Assembly: GCA_026873275.1 (NCBI GenBank)
Contig: JANTUC010000013.1
Coordinates: 248,001 to 312,000 of the forward strand
Source: Pseudopithomyces maydicus
Taxonomy: Eukaryota; Ascomycota; Dothideomycetes; Pleosporales; Didymosphaeriaceae
Direction of reading: 5' to 3'
Length of the DNA: 64,000 nt
Shown: piece by piece, positions 10,995 through 22,049 of the stretch
Position numbering within the stretch: the first letter of the stretch is position 1
How the letters are laid out: each line of letters begins with the position of its first letter
Program-made: the position numbers and the translations under genes
Notes under the pieces: model-generated
What the model was told of the DNA's origin: nothing
What the model saw: only the letters and a program-made list of their open reading frames with translations
The model's database searches: none

Positions 10995-12822
10995 ATGCTC
11001 CTGAGGCATCGCGCTGCTACACACGTTTCCGCCACGCTGTCCGCCTCTACGCTTTCGCCGCTGCATTTGCTGCGGTACTACTTCCATACGAGACCCGGTG
11101 CACGGAGGGCACTGAGTAAGACTGTGGGATTTGGAGGCGCGAGTTGGATCGGACTGAGCTTGTCGACGCCGGTTAGGATCGAGGCAAGGGAGGCGTCGAG
11201 TATGGCGGCGGATCACGATGAGGAGATGAGAGGGCGCACGCAGCAGGCGCCGTTGGCGTCGCAGAGGGACGCGCAGTCGCAGCAGGGGAGAATTGCGAAG
11301 TGGTTTCCGCTGAGTGCGAAGGAGGGATTTAGTCAGTGGGTGAGTTGTGGCGACGGCGCGCGAGGGAACGCATGAATTGCAGGGCAGAAGCTAACATCTC
11401 ACAGTGGGCGGGCACATCGACTATGGCCACCGAACACCGCGTGTTGTCGTTCATCCCTCATCTACAGAAGCCGCCTACCCAGACGCAGTCCGGCTCTGCC
11501 CCCGCCTCCGCGATGCCATCGGCCGCGGATCTCACACTCCCACCCCGGACCTCAGAAGCCCACGAGACGACATCCTCGCTGGAGGATCCGTACGGGCCCC
11601 GACGATGGAACTCAGAGATGGTAGTGCTAAGCGGCAAAGACCGCGCGCTGAACGAATTCTCCGTAGAGCGCCTCGGCGAGCACGTCGACGAGAGCCTCGT
11701 CATGCTCCACGGGTACGGCGCGGGGCTGGGCTTCTTCTACCGCAACTTCGAAGCGCTGTCGCGGGCCGAGGGGTGGAAAGTGTACGCGCTGGACCTGCTC
11801 GGCATGGGGCGCAGCAGCCGGCCGACGTTCAAGATCCGCGCAAAGGACAAGCAGGGGAAGATCACAGAGGCGGAGGACTGGTTCATCGACGCCCTCGAGG
11901 AATGGCGCATCAAGCGCGGGCTCGACAAATTCACACTGCTTGGACATAGTCTCGGAGGCTACCTCGCGTGCTGCTACGCACTCAAGTACCCCGGCCGCCT
12001 GAACAAGCTCATCCTCGCGTCCCCCGTCGGCATCCCCGAGGACCCCTTCGCCGTCAACGACGCCCTCCCCGAGCCCCAGGACTCGACGCTCGGCAACGAA
12101 TTCACCCAAGACGCCGCCTCCACCACCGGCACATCCACATCCACAACCACAAATACAAACACAAAGCAACCCCCAACTTCGGACCCGCCCCGCCGCCGCC
12201 TCCCCTCCTGGTTCGCCTACCTCTGGGAAGCCAACGTCCTCTCGCCCTTCGCCTTCATCCGCTGGAGCGGCCCCATCGGGCCCCGCCTCGTCTCGGGCTG
12301 GACCACCCGCCGCTTCTCGCACCTGCCCGACGCCGAGGCCGCCGCGCTGCACGACTACAGCTACTCCATCTTCCGCCAGCGCGGGAGCTCCGAGTATGCG
12401 CTGGGATACCTGCTCGCGCCGGGGGCGTACGCGCGGAGTCCGCTGATCCGAAGGATTCAGGGGGTGGGGAGGCAGTGGATAGGGGAAGGGGGTGCAAATG
12501 GAACATATGGTGGAGAAACTACGACGACGGCGGAAGGTGCTGGGAAGAGGGAAAACGGGATCCCGATTGTGTTTATGTATGGGGAGGTGGATTGGATGGA
12601 TGTAGCTGGCGGTTTCGCGGCGGAGGAGAAGATTAAGCAGGAGAGGGAGAGGGTGCTGGCGCACGCGTCGGTGGAGGAGCGGAAGAGGGATAACGGGGGA
12701 GTAAGGTGGTGATTATCAATAAGGCGGGGCACCATGTTTATTTGGATGGGTGGGAGCAGTTCAACCAGGTTATGCTGGAGGAGATGGCAGATGTGAAGAG
12801 GAGGGTCGCGGAGGGGAAGTAG
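10995..12822 (+). CDS. CLD1/ICT1-family alpha/beta hydrolase (lipid acyl-hydrolase or acyltransferase), one frame break
   Basis: Exon 1 10995-11339, intron 11340-11404 (GTGAGT...CAG), exon 2 to TAG 12820-12822. Motifs: 'EGFSQWWAGTS' near the N-terminal third, 'MLHGYGAGLGFFYRN' (oxyanion region), GHSLGGY nucleophile elbow, acidic residue in 'YGEVDWMD', and late His in 'KAGHHVYLDGWEQF'. This is the pattern of the yeast Cld1/Ict1/Eci family, which acts on cardiolipin or lysophospholipids, often at mitochondria or lipid droplets. A Ser/Thr/Asn repeat insert lies mid-protein near 12110-12170. The frame slips by one missing base at about 12701-12706, just before 'VVIINKAGHH'; with the base restored the gene is full length. 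Confidence 0.87.
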
Positions 12823-13641
12823 GTGGGGCGGTAGCGTGGTAGCATGTTCACGTGCTGGCATTGAGGAGGGGATGGATGCAGCTGCACGGTGCGGGTATAT
12901 CGGTGGTTTGAGTCTGGGTCTGGATTCGGCTTGGGAAATGGCGTTATTTTGGAACCTGCTCGTCTGGTTGGGCGGGCGGGAGGATGGGCATTTGATACCT
13001 AGATATTGGACTCGCTGGGGCGGCGATGCATTGCGCGATATAGACTCATAGCGTGTGGGATGGGATGCAAGCGTGCGATGCATGCGGATACGTACCCTAG
13101 AAGGAAATACATGTTGCGAATTTACAATGATAGTCTTGGCTCGACTCGTGTGCGTACTATAGTAGACGAGGTAGGTGGAGCCAGCATGACCTGTCTAGGT
13201 CTTTACGACGATGATCAAATGACTGGATGAGGTGGACTCGTGCCGTGCTAAATGCCGGCATGTATGTATGTATGGTATGGTATGCACGTCGTTTAGTGCA
13301 ATCGAGTTAAGCAAAATAGTGTCGCGAGCAGTGTGACTAGTTCAAAACGACATGTATAATTTCAGGAACTACATACCCGTCTCGACAACGAAGAATCACG
13401 TATATAGGTAGTCTGCAGAAATCCTCTAGACGCACCGCTATATAGGTATCCCTGCACATGTATGAACTGTAGGTTCCCACCACAACCCATCCACCCATCC
13501 AAACCCGCCCTTACCCGCCCTCACCCCACCCCCAAACAGACGGTGAAGCCACGCACCTCCCCTCTTGCCCCTCCCGTCATAGCGCACGTACGAACCAGTG
13601 TACACTAGCATTGTGCTTGTATACACGTAGTCTAGCCCCTG
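12823..13641. other. Intergenic
   Basis: Short ORFs only. It has a small ATGT/GGTAT simple repeat near 13258-13285. Confidence 0.5.
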
Positions 13642-13729
13642 TATAGCCCATGTATAGCCCATGTATAGCCCATGTATAGCCCATGTACATCCCATGTATA
13701 GCCAACGTATAGCCCGTGCATGGCCCTTG
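13642..13729. repeat. 11-bp minisatellite, about 8 units
   Basis: Head-to-tail copies of TATAGCCCATG (four perfect units at 13642-13685, then degenerate units TACATCCCATG, TATAGCCAACG, TATAGCCCGTG, CATGGCCCTTG). It lies about 0.6 kb upstream of the Spo7 start, in a stretch with no gene. The 11-bp period is not a multiple of 3, so coding use is unlikely. Confidence 0.85.
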
Positions 13730-14284
13730 CCCTTACCTGCCCCCGCCACGCCACGCCATGCCATGCCAGCAAACCCCTGCACCTCACCGCACTTTACGCG
13801 AGGGAGAGCCGCCGACATCACACGCGCCCGCACCCGCAGCTGTCGCTGTCGCGCTACACGCCACTTGTGGGATCGGTACTTGCGAGCGTACTTACTTAGG
13901 TGGTACCGCCCGCACGCTCGCTCGCTCGATAGTGAACGTCCCTGCATTCTTTTGAGAGAGAGGGAGAAGCCGGACGCGACGACGCTACTCATCGCTACGC
14001 ATCGCTACGCAGCGCTACATACGCCTCGGCACCCGACTTCGACATACACCAACCCTGGCCGGCACCCACACACACGCACATACACGAGGGAGCTGTCACA
14101 TGCGCGGCGCGGAGAAGGAAGATAGGATAAGAGTATATACAAGGAGGTGGAAGCTGGCCTGCATCGAAGAGTCGGGTAGACTAGACTGGTAGCCAGACGG
14201 GCAGACAAGAGCTATCCAGACAGCTATCCAGCCAACCCGCCAGACAGCTAGCTACACAGCTAGAGAGCTGCCCAGCTGCCCACC
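13730..14284. other. Intergenic / 5' leader region of Spo7
   Basis: C-rich then AG-rich sequence with short direct repeats (CATCGCTACG near 13990-14010; CAGACAGCTA/CAGCTATCCAG near 14210-14260). ORFs here are compositional. Confidence 0.5.
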
Positions 14285-15832
14285 ATGGCCCTCCCCATTC
14301 CACGCAGCACCTCGACCACCTCGTCAAAGGCGCGCCGGTCCCAACCGAGCAGTTTGTCAATCCGCCGCCGTACAGCGCGCTCGCGCATGGAGACGAAGAC
14401 GGGGAGCGAGAAGGAGATGGGCACTACGGTGCGCAGGAGCACGCAAGACCGCACACACAGTACACCGCTCAATCGCACAACGCATACGCCGCTCAATCGC
14501 CCGCCGCCCACGCCGCCGCCGCTCACGCCCAGTACACCGCCCAAACACCACCCGCCCACCCCCAATACCCACCCCAGTACCCCCCGCCCCTCCCCCACGA
14601 CCGCCTCGCCTCCCTCAAAGCCCCCGCTCTTACCCCCCGCTGACCCAACTTCCCTCCTCCCGTCCTCCCCGCCGCAGATCTACCTCAACCTCCTCATCCT
14701 AGAGGCTAGCCTGCGTAGCCAGTACCTCACGCTGCGGGCGCGCCAGCGCCAAAACACCTTCGTGCTCACGCTGCTCGCGGTGTGGATAGCCGTCTTCTTC
14801 TACGCGCTGTGGTTGCGCCCCCGGGACGACGGGAAGGGCATCGGCGGCAGCGGCTACTGGCTCATCGACATGGTGCAGAAGATGTGCTTCATCACGGGGC
14901 TCGTCACCGCGCTGCTGTTCTGGGCAACGGGGCAGTGGGAGCGCGGGGTGCGCTGGCCGCGGCGCTGGATCGGCGTCGCGAACCGCGGGCTGCGGGGCAT
15001 GAACGCGAAGATCGTGGTCATGCGCGGCGGGTGGGCGAGCGAGGCCCTGGGCTGGCTCGCCTTCATGGTGCCGTTCCGGGGGGGCTCTGGGGCGGCGAAA
15101 CCGGCGGCAGCAGCTACCACTTTGTGAATCTGCGCCAGGAGGGCAGAAACCATCTCGCGGGCTCGGGCGTCCCGCGCCACCGCATCGTCGAAGACGGAAA
15201 GGAGTACGCCGAGGAAGACGTCGCGGCCGGCGGCGACCTCATCAAGCTGATTCTGCTCCCCAAGCCGTTTACCCCCGATTTCCGCGAGGGCTGGGAAATC
15301 TACCGCGCCGAGTACTGGGGCCGCGAGAACGAGCGCCGCGCCGAGCTGCGCCGCCGGATTCGCGCCCGCCAGCGCGAGGTTGCGCGCGCAGAGGGCGGCC
15401 TCCTCTGGTGGACGGGGTGGAAGGGCTGGAAGCGTCGCGGGGTGTCGGCTCGCGCGAGCGACGTGCATCACGCACATTCCCACTCGCACTCGCACTCCCT
15501 AACACCAACCTCCCACCCCAAAGACCGCAAACGCCGCCCCAGCACCCTCCGCGGCCGCGCCTCCTCCCGCAGCTCCTCCCGCAGCACGACACCCACGCCG
15601 AACCCGGACCCGAATTCCCTCTCGTCGCATACCGCGATACCCCAAGCTACGTCGCACTCGCACTCCCGCGAGCGCAGGTGGAGCACCAGCACGACGGGCT
15701 CGACCTCCTCGTTCACGCGGCCCGCGCGCGCGTCCGGGAGTCGCAAGTCGTCCGTCAACCTTGGCACTGGGTCCGGGTCTGGGTCTGGGCCTGGGTCTGT
15801 GATTGGGTCTGTGACTGGGTCTGGGGGTTGAG
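14285..15832 (+). CDS. SPO7: Spo7-like subunit of the Nem1-Spo7 phosphatase complex, with frame breaks
   Basis: The core is clear: 'SPPQIYLNLLILEASL', two membrane helices around 'TLLAVWIAVFFYALWL' and 'MCFITGLVTALLFWA', then 'GQWERGVRWPRRW' and 'LLLPKPFTPDFREGW'. This matches fungal Spo7, the membrane partner of Nem1 that dephosphorylates Pah1 lipin at the nuclear/ER membrane. The body crosses a G7 run at 15078-15084 where one base is missing between 'FMVPFR' and 'GGSSYHFV'. The first ~110 codons read more naturally one frame over ('LDHLVKGAPVP...'), implying two more slips near 14292-14308 and at the C6 run 14633-14638. The tail is Ser/Arg-rich with a His-Ser run and Gly-Ser hexamer repeats. 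It may continue in a third frame to 16076. Confidence 0.8.
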
Positions 15833-16511
15833 CAGCGCGGGGATTGCGCGGCAGTCGGTGGGGAGGCTGGCGAGCAGTAGCAGTACTGGGAGTGGGAGTG
15901 GAACTGGTGGGGGCAGGCCGAGCACGCCGAATCGGGGGAGCGGGCTGCAGGGCGTGGAGAATGTGAGTGAGGAGGAGGTGAGGGGTTTGAGGAGAGCGTT
16001 GTGGGTGGGGTTGGGGGGTGAGGAAATGGAGAAGGAGGAGAAGGAGGGGCGGGACTTGTGTGTGTTTCTAATGTAATGTTTTCTTTTTATGAGAGCTGCT
16101 TTGTGCGCTTGTTTTGTCGTTTTTTGGCTGGCTCTTGTTTGGGGGCGCTTGATACCTTTGCATTGCGTGGGTTGGAGGGATGGGATGGGATCGGGTCGGA
16201 TGGGAAAAGAAGGTATTGGGAAGGGCAAGGAAAAGGGAAAGGAAAAGCGTGCTGAATGAGATGGGATGTAGTATGATTGAGATGTGTATATGGATATGGA
16301 TACACGGCTATGTGTGTATACAGAAAATCAGACGTTCAGGAAAATAATGTGTATGTACTGATGTGATGCAAATTCGGGTCCTTCGATATATGTGCATGTA
16401 TGTCTTTAAATAGGGATTTCTGCTTCCCGTACCCAACCCTCATATATGAACTGTGATGCTAATTTTATGAAAGCTATCCATATATCGCATGACACAGTAA
16501 ATAAATATTAG
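15833..16511. other. Spo7 3' flank and intergenic
   Basis: Up to 16076 the frame that reads 'SEEEVRGLRRALWVG' could be a C-terminal extension of Spo7 if one G is missing at the GGGGG run near 15825. Beyond that only short ORFs are seen. Confidence 0.4.
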
Positions 16512-17468
16512 ATGTACGCGTGGAGTGAGATGGTGGTTGTTGATGCGCAGATAAGAGCCTTCTTCGACGAGGGGCTCTACGAGAAATGTCTTGATTTGTT
16601 GGCGCAGTTCCAAGTTTATGAAGGCGAGGCCTGGAAACTGCCTATGGATTTACCTGATTTCGCGACTAAAGCGATGCGCTCTTCGAAGACGAATATCGAG
16701 AGCGGCCTTAGGGAGTACTTGACAATCCCACCTAATAGGAGACTCAATGATTCCTGACTCATTGCCACTCTGTGCAGAGATATGGATCGCCTCGGGCTCG
16801 AAGAAACTCAAAAAGTCCATGTTTTGTTCTCTTCTTATAGAGTGTAAGTTATCATTTCAACCCTGTTTCTTCACACTATTACCTAATCTCCCTATCTTAC
16901 AGCATGAACGCCAACGCCTACAAACTAGTCTCCTGGATAACAGCACGTCTACTCTTCCACCCGCATCTCAGAAGAACTAAAACGCGAAATCGAACCCGCC
17001 TTTCACAACGGCAAGACGTCCCCGCCAGACCTCAATTTCCTTTTCGAATCATGCCCGTTGCTTGCATCGACATGCGATGAAGTGCTACGCCTCACAAACT
17101 GGCCGATTGGCACGCGGACGGTGCAGGTAGACACTGTAATCAGCGGGAAGAAACCTATGCAGGGAAGAAAACTGCTCATGCCGTATCGAGCGATGCACTT
17201 CGATCCCACGGTCTTTGGGGCTGATGCTAGGGAGTTCAATCCCAGGCGGTTCATGGCGAAGAGGGGGTTGGTGAGTCATAAGGGGTATCGGCCGTTCGGA
17301 GGAGCGGCACATTATTGTCCGGGGAGATACATCTCGAGGAGGGAGGAGCATATTTTCATGGCGGTCATGCTGGTGAGGTTTGACGTGGAACTTGTCGAGG
17401 GTGAGGGGTTAGTCGAGGAGGCGCGATTCCCGAGGATGGATGACACGCTTCCGTCGGGTGGGATTTAG
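16512..17468 (+). pseudogene. Cytochrome P450 remnant, 5'-truncated
   Basis: The 3' half of a fungal P450: 'EVLRLTNWPIGTRTV', 'LLMPYRAMHFDPTVFG', then the heme loop FGGAAHYCPGR near 17296-17328 with its Cys. It resembles CYP7/CYP8-like fungal oxidases. Three defects are visible. No N-terminal ~250 residues (membrane anchor and I-helix region) can be found upstream. There is an in-frame TGA at 16755-16757 where relatives carry Trp (DSWLI-type motif), a G-to-A change. There is a frame slip near 16962-16975 ('HPHL|EELKRE'). An intron at about 16843-16902 is still recognisable. Unlike other breaks in the window, this combination looks like true decay. Confidence 0.75.
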
Positions 17469-18337
17469 GGTCCGCTTCGTGGGGAGGACTTGATTGTGAG
17501 GGTAAGGCCTTGTAAGACTGTGTAGTGGATGGAGGGTGACTGATCTCACTGGCTGCGTTGGGCTAGGTTGCTTTGGGCGGTGCAAATGTTGGTACGCAAC
17601 AATCGCTTTACAAATTTTCGTGATCATCTACCAGTTGACTAAAGCATTATAGAATCCTCCATCACATCTCAAGTATCGTGGTGGAACCATCGAACACGGG
17701 TAGCTAAATAGCAGCACCTTCAAGCTGCCCTGTCCAGGTCTTCTCCAGTTCATCTTGCATAATCAACCAAGGAGATTCCCGGCAACGTGTATGAGTTCGC
17801 CACTACCATCTCTGCTCAGTTTCCTTACTTCCGTGATTACTCTCGCCAGCTCTAGCAGTACTGGAGAAAGACCTGCTGCATACTTCTGTCACTATCTGGA
17901 GACGACAACTTTAAATCTTGGGAAGGTAGAGCTCATAGTCTGCACCAAGGGCCCCCCACAATTAGGTTTGTGAAATCTCCGATCTGGTCATAAGGCGACA
18001 AGATTTCTTATTGATGCATAGCTGCGTAAGTGTGATACGTACGGCGTTGTGATTCGTCGGATCTGCAGGGACTACTCACCGGCCTTGTGGCTGCGCCACG
18101 ATCACCGCTGTATTTAATATCTTCGTTAAACCCCAAAAATGAAATTATTAAAGATTGTTTGTCTCCAAGATCGTTGTTCCTAAATATACCAAACCGACCG
18201 GCGTTACCGTCACCACCTATCTGGGGAAATCTTGTGTGAATGCGAGAATATGTAACTATGTCGAAGTACAGACTTCAAACCCCGAAAATAACTGAGATAC
18301 CTCTTTCGATTTGGATGAACCTAAAACGTTGATTAAT
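17469..18337. other. Intergenic; promoter of the HET gene
   Basis: No convincing coding frame on either strand. Confidence 0.5.
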
Positions 18338-20259
18338 ATGGACGAGTCGATACATAAACCGCTTCGATCGAATGACGAAATTCGGCTTCTTAAGCTTTTT
18401 CCAAGGGAAGAAGATGAACATCTTACTGCAGAGCTAATTCATGTACGAATGATGAACAGCCCCGAGTATGAAGCAGTATCTTACACGTGGGCAACGCTAG
18501 ATGGAGACACTAGTTTATGCCAAGATATCACGATCTTTCCATCTAAAAAGAAGCTTCAAATAACCAAGAATGCAAGATTCGCTCTCGCAAGACTACGTCA
18601 TCAGAGTTCGGCTCGAATATTGTGGATGGACTCTATCTGTATCGACCAATCTAATTTGAAAGAACGGTCTCATCAAGTCAAGCAAATGACTGAGATATAT
18701 GGGAATGCTCAGAAGGTTCTAGTGTATTTACAACCTATGCCGGAGCTTCGGTCTATTGCTCGGCTGCAAAGACTTTTCAGAAACATCCAAGATCACGGCC
18801 TTTGCGACCTGCTCTACGACGGCCGAATCCCAGAGGAAGAGCGTCAAGATGCCAAGATTTTCATCAGCAACACATGGTTTCGCCGAATGTGGGTCTTGCA
18901 AGAGATAACCCTGGCGAGATCGGCAGTTGTTTACTGCGGTTCATGTCAAGTGGACTGGAAGTTTTTGGCTTCGTTTCCAACAAACGCACTCGATGATAGT
19001 CTGATAGTACCGGCGCAGTCCCCGGAACAGGAGAGGATGCTACCACCTGTGCTCCGAATCAGAAAATCTCGTCAGGCCGAGCCAAGGGATCTCGTTGATT
19101 TACTTCTTACGACCAGGAGCTGCGGTGTAAGCGACCTTCGTGACAAGGTGTATGCGTTACTCTGGTGTTTCCGCAGCTCCCGAATCCATTCGATAGAACC
19201 AGACTATTCAAAATCCGTTATTGAAGTTTACAGAGAAGCTACGTTACTATGTATAGAAACAAGTAATAGCTTGAGAATTCTCGAAATGGCTCAAGGGCCG
19301 TCGGCGCATGCAGAATCTTGGATACCTGATTTTGGTTCCGCCAACGACAATCATACGCTGGGCATATGGCGCAAGGATCTCGAGTTTCTAACCCCCAAAA
19401 GCTTACGATCCCGCCAGATTTGAGCACGAAACGAGATTGTGGCACAGAACACGTGGCTCATTCTGAACGATCACCTAAAAGCCCACTGCTTGCTCTTCAC
19501 GTCCGCGCCTGTAGTGTAGAGACGATCGAAAAGGCGATTGAACCATTGGACAGATACTGGCAAAGCCAACAAATGTTCCTCGAAGATCATGAAGAGGAAG
19601 CCATAGACGAAGTTATGAAAAATCAACTTCCACATACACTAGCACCTGAGATAGTTTCGGAGAACGGCGAATTAACGCTTCAAGTATCGTTTGGGTCGAT
19701 TTTTGAAAGTATCTTCCGCCCGCAGAGAACGTATGGTTACGATAGCACTGACGACTTACCTGTAACGATTTGTGAGATGGGTCTTCCACAGGGCCTTCTA
19801 CACCGCGTTGAAATCCTCACACATGGGTCAGTTAGCCCAGACCCATTGTTCGATACAGTGCTCATTGATTATCGCTGTAAAAATATTTATGATCATATTT
19901 ACAGGCTTCTGGGCCGCCATGGCAAGCATCGAAAGTTCTTCACAACAAAGCTTCATATTGGAATCGGACCGCTCGATACTGTTGAAGGAGATGAGGTCTA
20001 TTACCTTGAAGGAATAGAAACACCTTTTATCTTGAGAAAAACAGAAAATTCTTTTGTTGTAGTCGGAGAATGCCTTTTGTTTGAGGTATCTTCGCGTGGT
20101 ATCTGTGCAGCATGTGGTCAATGTGTTGTATGTGGACACGCACAAAATCTCGCTGAGTTTGCTCAGTATAGAGAAGAGGCACGTAAATGTAGGGTTTGTT
20201 CAATTTTTAATGAACAAGAAATCCTTCGGGAAAATTGGAGAAATATTGCCCTTGTGTGA
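18338..20259 (+). CDS. HET-domain protein (heterokaryon incompatibility type), one frame break
   Basis: First ATG is at 18338; the frame is open slightly further with a TTG only. The N-terminal region has the HET signature: 'EYEAVSYTWA', 'RILWMDSICIDQ', 'ERSHQVKQMTEIYG', 'WFRRMWVLQE'. HET proteins trigger cell death on non-self recognition in filamentous ascomycetes. The frame changes by one base at a C5 run 19392-19396 (followed by A4); one more C would join it to the downstream ~280 codons. The C-terminus has a dense Cys cluster, C-x2-C-x2-C-x2-C-x-H at about 20104-20140, then C-x2-C, unusual for this family. It converges with the carboxylesterase gene, 21 bp away. Confidence 0.82.
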
Positions 20260-20280
20260 AGAGGGATTTTTTGATTCGAG

Positions 20281-22049
20281 TTAGTAGTGTTTGTTCCATA
20301 TGAAATCCTTCCAGGCCCAACACTTTCCTGTGACGTCCTTTACTAATCGGTATTCACCCTTTCCATTGATACCTAAATCCATGACCATAGATCCATTTGT
20401 ACCCGATGTTTTCCAACCCTTTAATGGAGCCTTCCATGGATTCTTCGCAAAGTTTGCCCAGGTGTGTCGCATTGTATTACTCAGCCGTCTTTGCTCAGCA
20501 GTGGCATTGGTCTTGTTGTAGGTTGAAAACACGATGGGAATTTCAGCCTGATGGTACACCCCTTGCACAGATACAGGCCATCTATCATCAGGCAGATGTG
20601 TGAAGAGTTGGTTGGCAAAAGTCGCGTTGAACAGATAACGATAAGTTGGTACGTAGCGATGGGAGCTATTGCTTAGAAAGACGGCGGGCTGCTAAGCGTG
20701 AGTCTACATTATGTTTAAATTCAATGTGGCGTTACTTACACAATGATAGTTCCAATCAGTATGAATCTGTGCCAAGATGCTTTGATTGTCAAACCGGCCC
20801 TCGGCAGGGTCGAGCTTATAAGCATCAAGTATTTTTTCTTTCAAGGCAGTCTCATTTGAGAAGTACGTCTTGAAATACCGATCAATATCAGTTCCGTTTT
20901 TCGCGGCATAATAACTCCCTTCGTCAGAGTTGGTCCCGCCGATGACCGGTACCCTGGTGAAGTTACCAGCCTCACGTCTCAGTCGAGGATCGCACACGAT
21001 AGTGATGTTGTCGCCCGCCATACCGAAGCCGATATTATACTTTTCCTGAGCATACTGAATGTCTGAAGCGGTCTTGTTCATGACACAATTAAACGTTGAA
21101 GTCGCATTTTCACATTCCAGTCGCGTGAGCAGCTTGTTCCACCCATCATAATTGGTGTTGTTGCAATTCGAGAGAGGGTTGTAAGAGTATGTTCCGCTCT
21201 CCATGATACCGGCATGGAAGGGTGCTCCATTTGGCCATGGTGCGGTCAAGAGTACATCTACCGCATATGCTCCAGCAGACTGACCGAAGATGGTCACACG
21301 ACGTGGATCACCCCAAAAACCTTGATGTTCCGCTGTACCCAGTCCAGGCCTGCGCGCTGATCTAGCAGCCCTAGATTTCTCTCCGTGAGATTTTTGATCT
21401 CGGGTGCAATAGGGAACCCGAACACGTTAGTCCGGTAGTTGACGGATACAACTATTACGTCCTCGAGCGCAGCAAAGTGTGAGCCATCATAGATTGGCTG
21501 CCCTGCGTTCCCAAAGTTGAAACCGCCACCATAGATCCAGAATAGCACCGCCTTCCCAGACTTCTTCAAGAAGGGCGCCCGAAGATGGTCCCAGAAGGAA
21601 TTCCAGAAGGATTTCTTTGGAACAAAGACGTTCAGATACAGGCAGTCTTCACTCTCTTTGGGACGAGGAATACTGAACACGTCTTGGATAAAATCACGGT
21701 CCTCAAATGGTTCTAGATAAGCTTAGTGGGATTCAATCACAAAGAAAAAGGCACCATAGAACTTACTAAATGCCTGAATACAGGCGGGTTTAAAGGCTTT
21801 AGCATCAAGCGTCCCCGTCCAGCTCGTAGGCTTAGGCACAGAAAACCGTGCAGTCCCAATTGGTGCCGAGGCAAACGGTATACCAAGGAACTTATTAACA
21901 GCTGCAGTCGCACCGGAAATCCGAGTAGTAGTCCCCACAAGAACGCCGCCATGTACCGTCGCGGTTGGCGCATGCCCGTGTACCACGCTCCCGGCTACAT
22001 TCCAAGACACTGCTGTAAACAGTGCCACGGCACCGGTGACGATCTTCAT
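20281..22049 (-). CDS. Secreted type-B carboxylesterase/lipase, one frame break
   Basis: Exons 21767-22049, 20740-21712 and 20281-20688 (minus strand), both introns starting GTAAGT and keeping frame. Start at 22049 gives the signal peptide MKIVTGAVALFTAVSW; an ATG at 22124 lies further out in frame. Family features: 'EDCLYLNVF' after the first intron, 'WIYGGGFNFGN' oxyanion loop, nucleophile GQSAGA, acid in 'GTNSDEGSYY', and a late His in 'VYHQAEIPIVF'. This is the PF00135 carboxylesterase/lipase fold acting on esters outside the cell. The frame slips at the C4 run 21311-21314 (G4 on the coding strand); five would join 'KVFG' to 'GDPRRVTIFGQSAGA'. Confidence 0.87.

Noticed and set aside
11627..12664. 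345-codon minus-strand ORF
   Set aside because: It lies antisense to the CLD1/ICT1-like hydrolase in GC-rich sequence; low-complexity Val/Gly/Glu/Ala composition, a codon-bias shadow.
13438..13992. 184-codon minus-strand ORF
   Set aside because: It runs through the 11-bp minisatellite; its 'GYTWAIQGL'-like repeats are a translation of the repeat.
14574..14693. Intron GTACCC...CAG before the Spo7 core
   Set aside because: It has a branch-like CTGAC and a pyrimidine tract, but its phase does not join the alternative N-terminal frame and it would remove the 'SPPQ' part I expect in Spo7.
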